From Agrocybe praecox (Eukaryota; Basidiomycota; Agaricomycetes; Agaricales; Agrocybaceae), in contig CAXHKQ010000323.1 of assembly GCA_964017145.1 (NCBI GenBank), forward strand, positions 1-48,752: a stretch of DNA of 48,752 nucleotides. The letters are read 5' to 3'. Of the stretch, positions 20,887-30,833 are shown piece by piece. The position numbers were made by a program, and so were the translations under genes. Each line of letters begins with the position of its first letter. Within the stretch, counting starts at the first letter, position 1. The notes beneath the pieces are model-generated. The model saw only the letters and a list, made by a program, of their open reading frames with translations. It was not told the DNA's origin and searched no databases.

Positions 20887-22235
20887 CTATGCAACTGCTC
20901 CTTTCCCAATCTTCACCATATAGCCACTTGTTGACTTTCCATTATCCTTATTTTCTCCATGGTCAGCATCGCTGTACGTCACAAATAATTCATCACCAAT
21001 TGTTGGGTCCGGTCCATATTCCAGCTTTATATCCAATGTGCCTTTCAAATATCTGAACAAGTGCTTGACCGCTTTCCAATGTTCTTCACCAGGATTGTGA
21101 TTGAACCAGGCTAATAAAGCCACCACAAATGCAATATCCAGTCTGGTCATCATGGCCAGATACATAAGAGATCCAACGGCAGAAATGTAAAGGATGACAC
21201 TCATTTTGCTTTTCTCTTCAATTGTCTTGGGACATTGCTCCGACGTCAATTTTAAGCCTGGAATCATAGGTGTGCCAACGGGTTTGCAATCTGACATGTT
21301 GAATTCCTCCAATTTGTTGATAATATACTGGGGCTGAGACAGATATAATTTCCGATTTGCTTTGTCTTTTGTGATTTCAACACCCAATAGATAGTTGGTT
21401 TCACCTAGATCCCGCAATTTAAAGTGCGTTCCAAGTTTGACAACAAATTTGTCAAGAGCATCCTTTGATTGTGAAGCAAGAGTGATATCATCCACAAACA
21501 CAGGCATAATGACTTTGACATTATCTCGGTCATAGATATAGAGTGATGAATCACTGTATGTCTTTTTGAACCCCAATTCAATCAAGACCTTTCCAAGTGT
21601 TTCACTCCATAACCGTGATGACTGCTTTAACCCATAAAGGGACTTGTTGAGTCGAAAGACTACCTTTTGTTGACCTTGCACAAATCCTGCTGGTGGCTGC
21701 ATATAGATCTCAACGTCAATATCACTGTTGGTGAACACATATGAAATGTCCACAGAACAGAGTTCTAAATCTTCTATTGCAGCCAATGCCAATACAATAC
21801 GAACAGTTGCCTGTTGCATAGTTGATGCAAAGGTCTCAAAGTAATCTTGACCAGGTTGCTGGTTAAAACCTTTAGCAACCACACATGCTTTGAACCGTTC
21901 AATTGTCCCATCTGTGTTATATTTAGTTTTGAAGACCCATTTTGACCCAATTGCTTTCTGCCCTTCCGGTAACTCCACTGCCTCCCAAGTCTTGTTTTCC
22001 AAATGCCAGTTCATTTCCTCCATCATTGCCTCATGCCATTGCCTTGCCTGATTGCTTTTCATTGCTTCTGAGTATGTTTGTGGGTCAGGAGATCCACCCA
22101 CAACATTAGCTGCTTCAGTTTCATCGTCATCCTCCTCGTCAAAATCATAGTCTGGAACAGCTGGCATTGGCTTTCTGACAACCCACCATTGTCCTGGTGG
22201 TTTCACTGTGCATGTCGACCGTCGTAATCCCTCTG
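20887..22235 (-). pseudogene. Copia reverse transcriptase / RNase H
   Basis: Open for 439 codons, RVT_2 type. Landmarks: WHEAMMEEMNWHLENKTW, KWVFKTKYNTDG, the catalytic Asp in CSVDISYVF (family usually has DVxxAFL), RLNKSLYGLKQSSRLW, FVDDITLAS (YVDD/FVDD box), YLLGVEI, and RNase H with TYSDADHGENKD and TSGYMV. The frame ends in a TAG at 20887-20889 exactly where relatives have Trp of GAVAW, followed by SKLQPVV in the same frame. The gene is also separated from integrase by KDZ-B. The frame below 22206 down from 22235 reads into the insertion flank. Confidence 0.88.
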
Positions 22236-22599
22236 GCTTGGTTCAGTACTTCACACTGCCTCATAGCTAACACTCGGAACTGATCAGACAAGTAAATTTC
22301 TGAGTGATTCTGAGTGATTCTGAGTGGATTCAGTATATTTGAGGACAATTGTAGCTAGACTGTTAAATTTTCTGAATGTTTCTGACCATTTCTGACCATT
22401 TCTGAGTATTTCTGAGTAAACATGAGTCTATTATGAGTACAAAGAACTATTAATCCACATCATCCATATCACTATGATCACCAAACCCATCCAAAAACAT
22501 AAGAATCACACAAAATAAAAATAAAAAAAGTGAAATTTAATTAATTAAGAAAATGCATAATATACATAATGTTTATATACTTATATACTTATTTTTAAT

Positions 22600-22748
22600 T
22601 GGAGAAAAAGGGGAGAAGGGAGTATGGAAAGGGGAGGATAGAGGGAAGAGAAGGAGATGGGAGGGGATAAGGCAGAGAAGGGAAGTGGGTAGGGAGGAGG
22701 AAGGGGATGGGAGAGGAGGGATAGAGAGGCGCAGCCTATGGACAGTGG
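22600..22748 (+). repeat. Polypurine tract of KDZ-B
   Basis: About 150 bp of nearly pure A/G on the plus strand (GGAGAAAAAGGGGAGAAGGG, GGAGGAAGGGGATGGGAGAG); counterpart of the pyrimidine tract in KDZ-A. Confidence 0.75.
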
Positions 22749-23392
22749 TGGGGAGTGAGAAAACAGAGGGGTACTCACCTCATCGTCGTCCTAAATGCCC
22801 CGCTCCTCACCTCGCCACGTCACGCCCTTGCCCCCAAGCCTGCTGCCTTGTTTGCTGATGTGTCGTCGTTGCTGTGTCGTCGTCGTCGTCGTTGCTGGCG
22901 TTGCGGTCGTTGCTGGCGTAGTTGCTGGCGCTGTCATCGTCATTGCGGTCGTCACTGGTGTCCTCGTTGGCGTTATCACCGTCGTTGCTGTCGTTGTTGG
23001 CGTTGCGGCGTGGTGGCGACGGAATGTGGTGGTGGCAGAGGGTGGGTGGATGGTGGTAGTGGTCAGGAAGAAAGGAAACAGTGATAACGCAGCAAGGGCA
23101 GAGGGTTGTGGCTGTGCCAGCAATTTCCGCAGCGGCCCAGACATCTATTTTGGGAATTTTACAAAAATTGTCGTTTGTATATCACACAGATCTCCTAAAA
23201 TTATGAAAAAATCACGATAATTCCTAAAATATTTGAAATATATTTATCGAACATTAAATGTGACATAATATGTTACAGTTTTGGCAGTAATGACAAAATA
23301 ACCACAAAATAAATAAAATAAAACATATCATAGGTATTACTTTGTAGGTACTTACATGGGGTATATATTAACTACACAACTATGTTCAGCCA

Positions 23393-23488
23393 AAGCTTGA
23401 GTGGTGCAGTTGGATGAGTGCCCCAGTTTGAGTCACATGACCTTCCATGAGGATGTGGGTTCAATTCCTGAATGCCACACCCATTTTT
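23393..23488 (+). ncRNA. tRNA-like Pol III unit of KDZ-B
   Basis: Plus strand: perfect A box TGGTGCAGTTGG (23402-23413), 44 nt, perfect B box GGTTCAATTCC (23458-23468), 15 nt, T5 run (23484-23488). Between the boxes TCACATGACCT and hairpin CCT-TCCATG-AGG. The T arm has four of five pairs. It points toward the nearer end of the element, as in KDZ-A and KDZ-C. Confidence 0.65.
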
Positions 23489-23750
23489 CTTTAATTGGGA
23501 AGATGATGGTCATGTGATTTGAGCCTGTAGCGCCTCGTATAACTCATTTCCGAGTGTTTCTGACCAATTTCACTTGGTAATATGGGAGCTCAATTTCTGA
23601 GCTGTCTGATCAGAATTGCTTGGAAAAAAATTGGGTCTTTCTCAGCCATTTGGCAGAGAAGAAAAAGACACATTTCTGCTCAGAACTGCTCAGAAAAGTC
23701 AAATTTCCGAGCGGTTCCAATCAGTATATGTGGGGCAGTGTAAAGACCTG

Positions 23751-24727
23751 GCTTGGTTGTTTCCTGTTTTATATCCTCCTCTGATTGATCTTCATCATCA
23801 CTTTCAATAATATGCTTCTGGCGATTTTTAGCAATAGGTTGTTGGGGGTCTTCATCGTCACTATCAACAGCTGGTTCCAAAGCATTCTGGTCTCCAATTT
23901 CATGTTTGGGCTCTACAACATCAGGAGGTGCATCCTATAACTGTGGTTCAGGTGCTGGTTCATCATCCTCCTCTATGTTCACATTCCCTGGTACCGGCAC
24001 TGGTTCAGTTTCTGTATGGTTTTGATTATTGGATGTCATCAATTTGCCTCCATAAGTATACCATTTGTCAAAGTCAGCTTGTTCGCAAATGATGACTTTC
24101 TTAATTTCGGGGTTATAAAACTTCCATCCTTTGTAACCATCTGGATATCCAATAAAAATGCATTTCTCCATATGTGAACCCAAGTGCCCTCGTTTATCCT
24201 TCTGAATGTGAACATAAGCAACACAACCCCAAACACGCAAATGGCTAACATTAGGTCGCTTTTTATGCCAAACTTCATATGGGGTCTTTCCAATAACAGC
24301 AGATGTGGGACAATGATTCAATACATATACAAGTGCAGCCAAACACTCAGCCCAAAATTTCTTGGACAGACCTGATTCTTCCAGCAATGCTACAATCCTT
24401 TCAGCAATAGTGCTATTAGCACGTTCAGCTACGCCATTCTGTTGAGGTCTGTTTCTGCAAGTATGCTCCTGCACAATTCCACATTCATCCAGATAAGCCT
24501 TGAATTCATTAGACATGTATTCACCACCTTTGGAATCGTTTGATTTTCTTGCCAGTCTGATTCTCAGCATATGCTTTGAATGACTTGAAAGCTTCAAATG
24601 TGTCACTCTTCTTTTTCATAGGAACATAGACTTTAAAGCACCCACAATCATCTATAAACGACACCCAATAACAATATCCACTATGTGAGATGACACCAAC
24701 ATCATGTACGTCTGAATGAATCAATTC
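23751..24727 (-). pseudogene. Copia integrase and following acidic linker
   Basis: From 24727 downward: ELIHSDVHDVG with the first Asp, FIDDCGCFKVYV with the second, a frameshift near 24540 (ends QTGKKIKRFQRW), then in another frame KSNDSKGGEYMSNEFKAYL, QQNGVAERANSTI with the catalytic Glu, HLRVWGCVAYVHI and CIFIGYPDGYKGWKFY. A stop follows PAPEPQL at 23935-23937, then an acidic linker (DSDDEDPQQP, SDDEDQSEED) up to KDZ-B. Both breaks disable the polyprotein. Confidence 0.87.
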
Positions 24728-24730
24728 TAA

Positions 24731-24796
24731 GGCTGCGTTCAGACTCAGAAATTCATTTTTTGATAGTGCGTTTTCGCACCGTATATAGTAATCCAT
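24731..24796 (+). repeat. Left terminal inverted repeat of Harbinger
   Basis: GGCTGCGTTCAGACTCAG ... CACCGTATATAGTAATCCAT; pairs with 27647-27712 with about five differences. Confidence 0.93.
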
Positions 24797-24870
24797 TTTT
24801 TGATGAAAGTCACACAACAGTATGAGTGACAGCTGTGTTATCACCCGTATTTCTAGATCTTATTAGTACT

Positions 24871-26241
24871 ATGGCCAGAAGTCCGGATGAGCTGCGCACA
24901 CAGCAGCACACCCTTCTGGCAACTAGTTATTTTCTACACCTTGTCGGAATTGCTGCTGTCCTCTACAACAACCCCAATTACTGGAAACAGCCTCACCATA
25001 CATCTGCACTCTCTGGTCAGGCATGGGTCAATGAGCTTATCCACGGTCACCCTGATCGTATTTTTATTGCTCTCGGAATGCGGTTGCACGTTTTCACAGC
25101 TTTCTGTGCTAATCTCGTACTTCTTGGAGGATTGGCCACATCACGGAATGGTGTAACAGTCGAAGAGCAGGCTGCTATTTTCTTATATATGTGTGTTACT
25201 GGATTATCAGTTCGCCATGTAGCAGAGAGATTTCAACGATCAAATGAAACTATCTCAAAGTATGTCAAACTTTCAAACTTTCAATTTATTTTATGCTTGA
25301 GTTCTGACAAAATTTAGATATTTTCAGATGGTCTTAAATGCAGTGTCTTCTGGTTTATTCTATAACACATTTATACAACTGCCATCTGAAGATGAACCAC
25401 TATCCGATTATATCCAAAAAAAACTCCAAGTTCTATCCTTTTTTCAAGAATATTCTAGGAGCTATTGATGGAACACATATCAACTCCTGGACAACTGCTG
25501 CCAACCGACATGCATCTCATGATCGAAAAGGAGGAATTTCCCAGAATTGTTTGGCCGTTTGTGGATTCAATTTCCGCTTTTTATACTTTATCAGTGGTTT
25601 TGAAGGGTCTGTTGCTGATGCAACTATGTATATGCATTCTCATCTCATGGATTTTACGATTCCTCGTGGAAAATCATATCTTGCAGATGCTGGTTTTGCA
25701 CTATGTGATGCTCTCCTCACCCCTTACCGATCAGTGAGATACCATCTTGCTGAGTGGGGACGTGCAGGAATTAGGTATGGTGTTCTGTTTATTTCTTGTT
25801 AATAAAAATTTACAAATTTTTAGACCCGCAAATGCTCAAGAATTATTCAATTTACGACATGCTCAAGCTCGAAATATTATTGAGCGTATTTTTGGTGTCA
25901 TAAAGAAACGCTGGGATATTCTTAACCGCCCCCCTCAGTTTAACATGGATGTTCAAGCCAAGATACCACCGGGACTTGCTGCAGTCCATAACTTCATCCA
26001 CAATCACGATGATACAGACATCTATAATTATCTGGATGATCTCGATATCCCCTCTGCAGATCATTCACTGAACATGGGCGGGTGTGGTGATGGAGCAATC
26101 CCAAGGGCAGAGAGGGAACAAGCTACCGAGGCACGAGATAAGATAGCACAGGATATGTGGGAAAGCTATCAAATGTTTTTACATGATCACACAGAGGTCT
26201 TAGAAGAGGACTTTGATCCCAAACACGAACACTTGAATTAG
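24871..26241 (+). pseudogene. Harbinger DDE transposase (DDE_Tnp_4), one-base frameshift
   Basis: The ATG at 24871 begins MARSPDELRTQQ. Exons 24871-25259, 25318-25774 and 25824-26241, introns 58 and 49 nt (GTATGT..TTTAG, GTATGG..TTTAG), keep phase: SNETISK-YFQMVLNAV and AGIR-PANAQELF. A helix-turn-helix lies in exon 1 (GLSVRHVAERFQRSNETIS). Catalytic residues: GAIDGTHI, YLADAGFAL, and Glu in NIIERIFGVIKKRW. The run of eight A at 25416-25423 shifts the frame; seven would keep ...DYIQKNSKFYPFFKN... continuous. Otherwise the gene looks complete. It would excise and integrate the element at TAA with its Myb partner. A single sequencing or assembly slip in the A-run could also explain the break. 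Confidence 0.88.
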
Positions 26242-26282
26242 AATAGAATAGAATATATTAAAGATAATTTAAAAAGAAAAGA

Positions 26283-27440
26283 TTACGAAGAATTGGAAGA
26301 ATTAGAAGGATTAGAAGTAACCCGTAAATGTGGGTATTGAGCAATTTTACGCATTATCCAGCCTTGACGAAAATCAACATCAGGCTTGAGGGCAAGATAC
26401 CCATCAGCAGCCTTGATGTCCTGTTCAACGATGTTGCAGAGAGTTAGGCGGTCATCTAACTTTAACCAAGTTTCATCTTGTGTAAGCTCGACAGCACGTG
26501 TATGGCGTTGAGGAGTCTTCTCCGAAGGATTACCTGCCAGCACCTTACAGATATTATCTCCAAACTGATTGATTGAGGCGGTTAGGCCTTGAATCGCATC
26601 CAGTCCAGAGACTCTACCTTTCTTCAAGACATTGGCAGGTGATTCCAACAAAGAAAGATCCTGCTCACGTTTGCGAGCTGCATGAGGTGGAGTAGAGGGA
26701 TGATTCTATACAATGATATAAATATTTGAGACCATCACTTTGATACTACACTCACCTGCACTGCAGTATCAGAACTTGGCATCATATCGTCTGAGGTAGG
26801 GCCATCCAAGCTCAGGACGTCATCCTCTCCCACCTCTGAATGCCTATCAGCAGCAGCCTCCTGTGGTACAACCTTATCCTCAAAGGGCAAGACACCACCA
26901 CCCGCATCCATACCCAACAAACCCTGAGATGGCCAAAAAACATGTGTACCTTTGACAGTTGAAGGCATAAGCTCCTCCATCTTCAAGAGGTGGACCCACC
27001 CCTTGTTCTTGAAGGGTTTCGCAGCTGGGTTGGCCTTGATAAACTCGGCCCAGGCGGTTTCCATGTCGGGTGAGATAGAGGCGCCGGTTTTGTCACTCCA
27101 GGTCCACCTGGACTTGACCTTGATGGCCTGAATAGTGTGGAAAATTGGACGCAGCTAGAAGAATTCGCCGTGAGTTTATTGAACTAATTATATACGCCAC
27201 GGGACATACTGTATTCCATTTGTTGGTGCAAGCTGTAGCCGTTTTTGGACCTCCTTTGGTTGGTGGAAGAGCAGCCAATGCAGTTGCAGCAAAATGGAAA
27301 GTGGTAGCTTTGAAGCTAGCCCCATCGCCTGCCACGGCCTTATGCTCAATGAGCACATTAATGAGCATGGTTTCGTCCGCTACAGTCCATGATGCAGCTT
27401 CGGCAGCACCAACAATCACAGCTGGTGTAAATGTGGCCAT
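26283..27440 (-). CDS. Harbinger Myb/SANT-like partner protein
   Basis: Three exons in phase: 27440-27210, 27154-26756, 26705-26283, introns 55 and 50 nt with GTATGT..TAG and GTGAGT..TAG; 350 codons. Residues ~15-130 form a Myb/SANT-like DNA-binding domain of the transposon type: ASWTVADETMLINVLIEHK, then NKWNT-LRPIFHTIQAIK, SRWTWSDKTGA, WAEFIKANPAAKPFKNKGW. The middle is acidic, and the C-terminal part has a helical region (QGLTASINQFGDNICKVL) that could contact the transposase. In the family this protein binds element ends and brings the transposase into the nucleus. No stop or frameshift seen. It lies tail to tail with the transposase gene. Confidence 0.88.
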
Positions 27441-27646
27441 GGCAAGAGGAGTTGATGATGGGGCTGTTCAGGTGCGGGTTTGGCATGGCTTTGACATGAT
27501 AAGATTGTGAATAAATAGTTGACAGGGAAGACATGGGATGTGCAAGTCAAGTGTCTGTTTAATTCCAACAAATAAACAAACACGTCGCAGCGCGACGAGT
27601 CACACGATGTCACAGTTCACAAGATCATTCACAATGTGACGATAAA

Positions 27647-27712
27647 ATGGATTACTATATACGGTGCAAAAACGCGCCATCAAAAAATGAATTTCTGAGT
27701 CCGAACGCAGCC
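27647..27712 (-). repeat. Right terminal inverted repeat of Harbinger
   Basis: Minus strand reads GGCTGCGTTCGGACTCAG and ends GTAATCCAT, matching the left terminus. Confidence 0.93.
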
Positions 27713-29276
27713 TAACATGTCTGTAGCTTTATTTTCTGATGACGGGAATGGGTTTGTATGCATCTTGCCAGCTAGACATGGCTCACAAATAGGATCTGGC
27801 TTTGTCTTTGAATCAATAGTCAAACCATCAACTAGATTATTCATCATCATCAACTTAATCCCATCATAGTTGTGGTGTCCTAACTGTTTATGCCAAAGAG
27901 ACAAATCAAGAGGCAGTGTTGAAGCCAAATGTACATTCTCCATTATATCTACTGTTGAACCATCTAAATACCCTATATTATCATTATCAATAGTAGCAGT
28001 GAATAGGAGTTTCTTTTGTTGTGAAAAAGCGAATTTATCATGTGAAATATGTACATCTATGCCCTTATTCTTTGTCAAATATAAAACAGCAAGAAGATTA
28101 TTACAAAGCGCGGGAATGTGAAGTACTCTAGTGAATTCTACATCTCTAAATTGTTTGCCTCTAACTATGGGTCTAAAAACAACAGTACCAACACCTTCTG
28201 AATATATGACTCTATGATCCGCTAGTCTAATAGGAACACAATAAGGGGTATAATTGTGGATCCAATTTCGATGAGGGGTCATATTAGAAGTGGCACCTGT
28301 ATCAGTATTCCAATGAAAAACATTAGAAGATGTAGAATTGACTTTGTGTTCAGCAATAGCACTTGCCTTGCCAGCAAATTCTATCACTACTGCAGCTTTC
28401 TCTTCATCTGCCTTTTTGGCACTCTCTGTATTATGCTTTTTCTTTGCAAGATCAGGACAGCTGAATGTCCAGTGACCTTTCTCCTTGCAGTAGCGACATG
28501 TATCTTTATCCTCCTGTGGCCTATTTCCCCCATTTTGCTGCATCCTTTGCCCTCTATGTCCATTGCTCCCTGCTTTGGCCTGGTTAAGCGACTCTGCTGC
28601 GGTTTGGCGTTGTCGATTTAACTCCTCGCTTCAGAACGCCTGGATTATTACTGACTTGTCCAGTTTGTCCAACAATAGGAGAGGCATTGTAAGGTGACGG
28701 TACTCCTCAGGCAATGCACTTATAAGTGCCATGCATTGGTGTTCTTCATCCAACGTCTCAATCTTGAAGTCGGTAGGACACTGGTTTTGTATTGCCTGCA
28801 TAGCTTTCTCTATCCTGGTTCCCAAATCCACCAAAGTCTCCTCATCCTGTTTCCTGATAGAGAACAGGTCGTTGTAAGCATTGAACCTTGCTCCAGGCTT
28901 TTTTGACACATACCAATACTACACTGTAGCGTATGATACGGTAGAATGTGTACCTACAGTGTAGTACTGGTACCTGTTTTTGATAGGTGTGCAGCTTCCA
29001 ACATTGACAACATTTTGATAGGATCCTCCTCATGCCCCCTGAAATGTACCCTCTGATCACTTTCTACCAATAGGTAGATCTCTCCTGCTGCCCTCTCTGC
29101 CTTTATCTCCCATTTGTTTGACCCATCTGCATCGATGGCTTGGTTTCCTTGCCAGAAACTAGCTTTTATAGCCCATTTCGCATTAACCAAGCCTTCATTT
29201 CATCAACCCATTCTGTGTAGTTATTTTTTGATAATGGCTTTACTTTAGCAACTGTGTTGTTATCTGATGTAGACAT
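27713..29276 (-). pseudogene. Copia gag, protease and GAG-pre-integrase
   Basis: The ATG at 29276 starts MSTSDNNTVAKVK, then NNYTEWVDEMKAWL. A frameshift near 29190 leads to AIKASFWQGNQAIDADGSNK, a further break near 28920, then VDLGTRIEKAMQAIQNQ and the in-frame TGA at 28631-28633, followed in frame by SEELNRQRQ. The CCHC knuckle CRYCKEKGHWTFSCPDL (about 28500), protease NTDTGATSNM (about 28310), and zinc-binding LWHKQLGHHNYDG ... CEPCLAGK (27900-27760) follow. The frame ends at the Harbinger insertion. The gag TGA is at the same place in copia 1. Confidence 0.85.
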
Positions 29277-29354
29277 TATTCCAATTCAAAGTTAACCCTC
29301 AAACCCAATGATAGACAGCAATAGACTTAATCAATTGTATAGCCAAGTGTATAA

Positions 29355-29370
29355 GCCGGGGCCTATAACC
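29355..29370 (-). other. Primer binding site of copia 2
   Basis: Directly after the 5' LTR, the minus strand reads GGTTATAGGCCCCGG. This resembles the Drosophila copia site, which pairs with the anticodon arm of initiator tRNA-Met (half-tRNA priming). Assignment is by resemblance only; one position of the expected anticodon match differs. Confidence 0.5.
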
Positions 29371-29829
29371 TGTTAGAAATTGACCTCTAACGTAAGTAAA
29401 AGTCAATAGACTTATAGTTAACAATAGAGCCAAGTTTCAATGCGCAACAATGACTAGTCTTATGAAAATAGTGTATTGCTTCTATATAATCTCAAACCCA
29501 ATCTAGTGTCTTGAGTACTCTCAGACATAGTAGGAATACCACTTTGTTTGTTTCTATTTACCCCAAAAATCCCTAAGTGCGAATATAGGTGCCCACAATA
29601 TCATGTTCAAAATCAGTGGTGCACCAAACGAAGTTCTACGCTACATACTATATACTGTCAGATTCGTCTCATTAAGGGGATTCCGAATCCGAAGAGATTT
29701 CGTCCATAGCTTTACTCTATAAAATGCTATTTACGAAATACTGTCCAAAAACAGGGAAAAATATCGAAATCTATGTAAAAGTCCATATATACAAGTCCAA
29801 TTCAAAGTGTTTGATCACTAATTTCAACA
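29371..29829 (-). repeat. 5' LTR of copia 2
   Basis: 459 bp, TGTTAGAAATTG ... AATTTCAACA on the plus strand, same orientation as the solo LTR at 10885. It is followed on its outer side by LINE RNase H sequence (29830 on) and on its inner side by the primer site. It contains a TATATAA-like word near 29485. Confidence 0.9.
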
Positions 29830-30378
29830 GATAGATTGTCATCTCCCTGAACTCACAGAGTCTTTTGCGCCCGCCGCAACAGAGGCTTGCCCTGGAAACA
29901 GGTTGTTGGATTTATACGACGACCGATTCACCTTTGAACCGTGCCCTACTGATGAAGCTCAGGTGGACGCGGTTCGTGTAGGTCTTAACCAAGTGCTTTG
30001 CGAAGCACAAGACCAAGAGATGACAGTGTATTGTGCGGTCGATGCTTTGGTGATGAATGATGTACAGCGACAGGCGCTTTCAACTGCTTTATTATACTGG
30101 GGACACGAGCGGATTCATACTGTATCACATCCAGCCGGACGAGTGACTGCTTCCGATGCAGAACTCTTTGCCATTCGTTCAGGAATTGTCCTTGCCACCC
30201 AGCAGGATAATTGTGAGCAAATAGTCATCTTCACTGATTCAATGGCCTCAGCCAAACAAGCGTTGAACCCTACCCTCCATAGTGGCCAAGGACATTCCTT
30301 GGCCATCTGTCAAGCCCTCCAACCATGGCTAGAAGAAGATGCCATGTGCAAAGCAGACTTCATTCAGGTTGTTAAAAG
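29830..30378 (+). pseudogene. LINE ORF2 RNase H domain fragment
   Basis: The frame is open from the LTR border: IDCHLPELTESFAPAA, GNRLLDLYDDRF, then the RNase H motifs VYCAVDALV (Asp), SDAELFAIRSGI (Glu) and IVIFTDSMASAKQAL (Asp), ending FIQVV near 30378 where homology stops. It is the same strand as the LINE at 18.7-20.8 kb and probably the rest of that element, separated by copia 2 and missing RT. It would degrade the RNA of the RNA-DNA hybrid during retrotransposition. Confidence 0.8.
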
Positions 30379-30670
30379 GAGCGAGTGTGGGATGCTGTGA
30401 GCTACCTGGTGACCTAAAATGGTGCACCCAAGACGAAGGACTGAGGAGCTATGAAGAGCTGAAGTCCAGATGAGTAACTAAATGTATTAAGACACAAGAC
30501 ATACAACTGACCTGAAGTCCAGAGTGAGTAATTGGGGACTTCAGTCTTTGGTCTACAGACTTATATATGTTACTGTAAGGGATGTAACCTGTAAGAGATG
30601 TGAAACACGTAACAAGGTGAAACATGTAAGAAGGTGAAACATGTAAGAGAAGATGGAACATGTTTTTTTT
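30379..30670. other. Non-coding stretch with short direct repeats
   Basis: No gene seen. Words such as GGTGAAACATGTAAGA are repeated with small variations at 30597-30660, and GACCTGAAGTCCAGA/GCTGAAGTCCAGA occur twice. It may be LINE 3' UTR. Confidence 0.4.
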
Positions 30671-30755
30671 AAATTTTTAAAAAAAAAAAAATCAAAGGAC
30701 TGAAGTCCCACTTGTATTCCGGTGCACGATTGCAGTCTGGTCCCTACGTTCAGCC
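30671..30755 (-). mobile_element. Short LINE 3'-end fragment with A-tract
   Basis: Minus-strand LINE 3' end: A-run (T on minus reads as tail) followed by ATCAAAGGACTGAAGTCCC and TTGTATTCCGGTGCACGATT, matching 15146 onward and the complement of 18600-18660. Only ~75 bp, 5' truncated. Confidence 0.75.
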
Positions 30756-30833
30756 ATGGCAGCTATATTTCTATATCAAATTTAGGCAGTTTGCTAACCT
30801 AGGTGATACATCCTGGTAGCCACTTTGCTACCT
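30756..30833 (+). repeat. Isolated terminal repeat of the M2-type MITE
   Basis: GGCAGCTATATTTCTATATC ... GGTGATACATCC ... TTTGCTACC matches the terminal repeats at 37622-37697 and (inverted) 41711-41786. No partner end found nearby in inverted orientation. Confidence 0.65.

Larger units (their letters stand above)
22244..23750 (-). mobile_element. KDZ-B: 1507-bp non-autonomous relative of KDZ-C, inserted in copia
   Basis: Ends CAGTACTTCACACTGCC at 22244 and the complement of CAGGTCTTTACACTGCCCC at 23750, flanked by GCTTGGTT (22236-22243, 23751-23758). It is KDZ-A in inverted orientation: polypurine tract, GC-rich repeat stretch, AT-rich leader, tRNA-like unit, then the AGGTC end. No transposase. 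Insertion split the copia region between integrase and RT. Confidence 0.88.
24731..27712 (+). mobile_element. PIF/Harbinger transposon, 2982 bp, inserted in copia
   Basis: Terminal inverted repeats of ~65 bp (GGCTGCGTTCAGACTCAG at 24731; complement at 27712), nearly identical, flanked by TAA (24728-24730, 27713-27715). Joining the flanks gives CAATTCTAACATGTCTG, matching the uninterrupted copia 1 at ~14065-14080 (CAATTCCAATATGTCTG). It encodes the usual pair, a DDE transposase (+) and a Myb/SANT-like protein (-), convergent with stops 41 bp apart. Confidence 0.95.
20846..29829 (-). mobile_element. Copia retrotransposon 2, 5' LTR present, 3' LTR lost, two nested insertions
   Basis: From the 5' LTR (29371-29829), gag, protease, integrase, reverse transcriptase and RNase H follow on the minus strand. 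KDZ-B (22244-23750) sits between integrase and RT, and a Harbinger element (24731-27712) sits before the integrase core. Coding stops at about 20846 within RNase H (RSTTEA) and joins LINE endonuclease sequence, so the 3' end, its LTR and probably the LINE RT domain were deleted together. Without insertions the residue is ~4.5 kb. Confidence 0.88.

Noticed and set aside
22755..23220. Cys/Arg-rich open frames in KDZ-B
   Set aside because: Same low-complexity region inverted; shadow frames.
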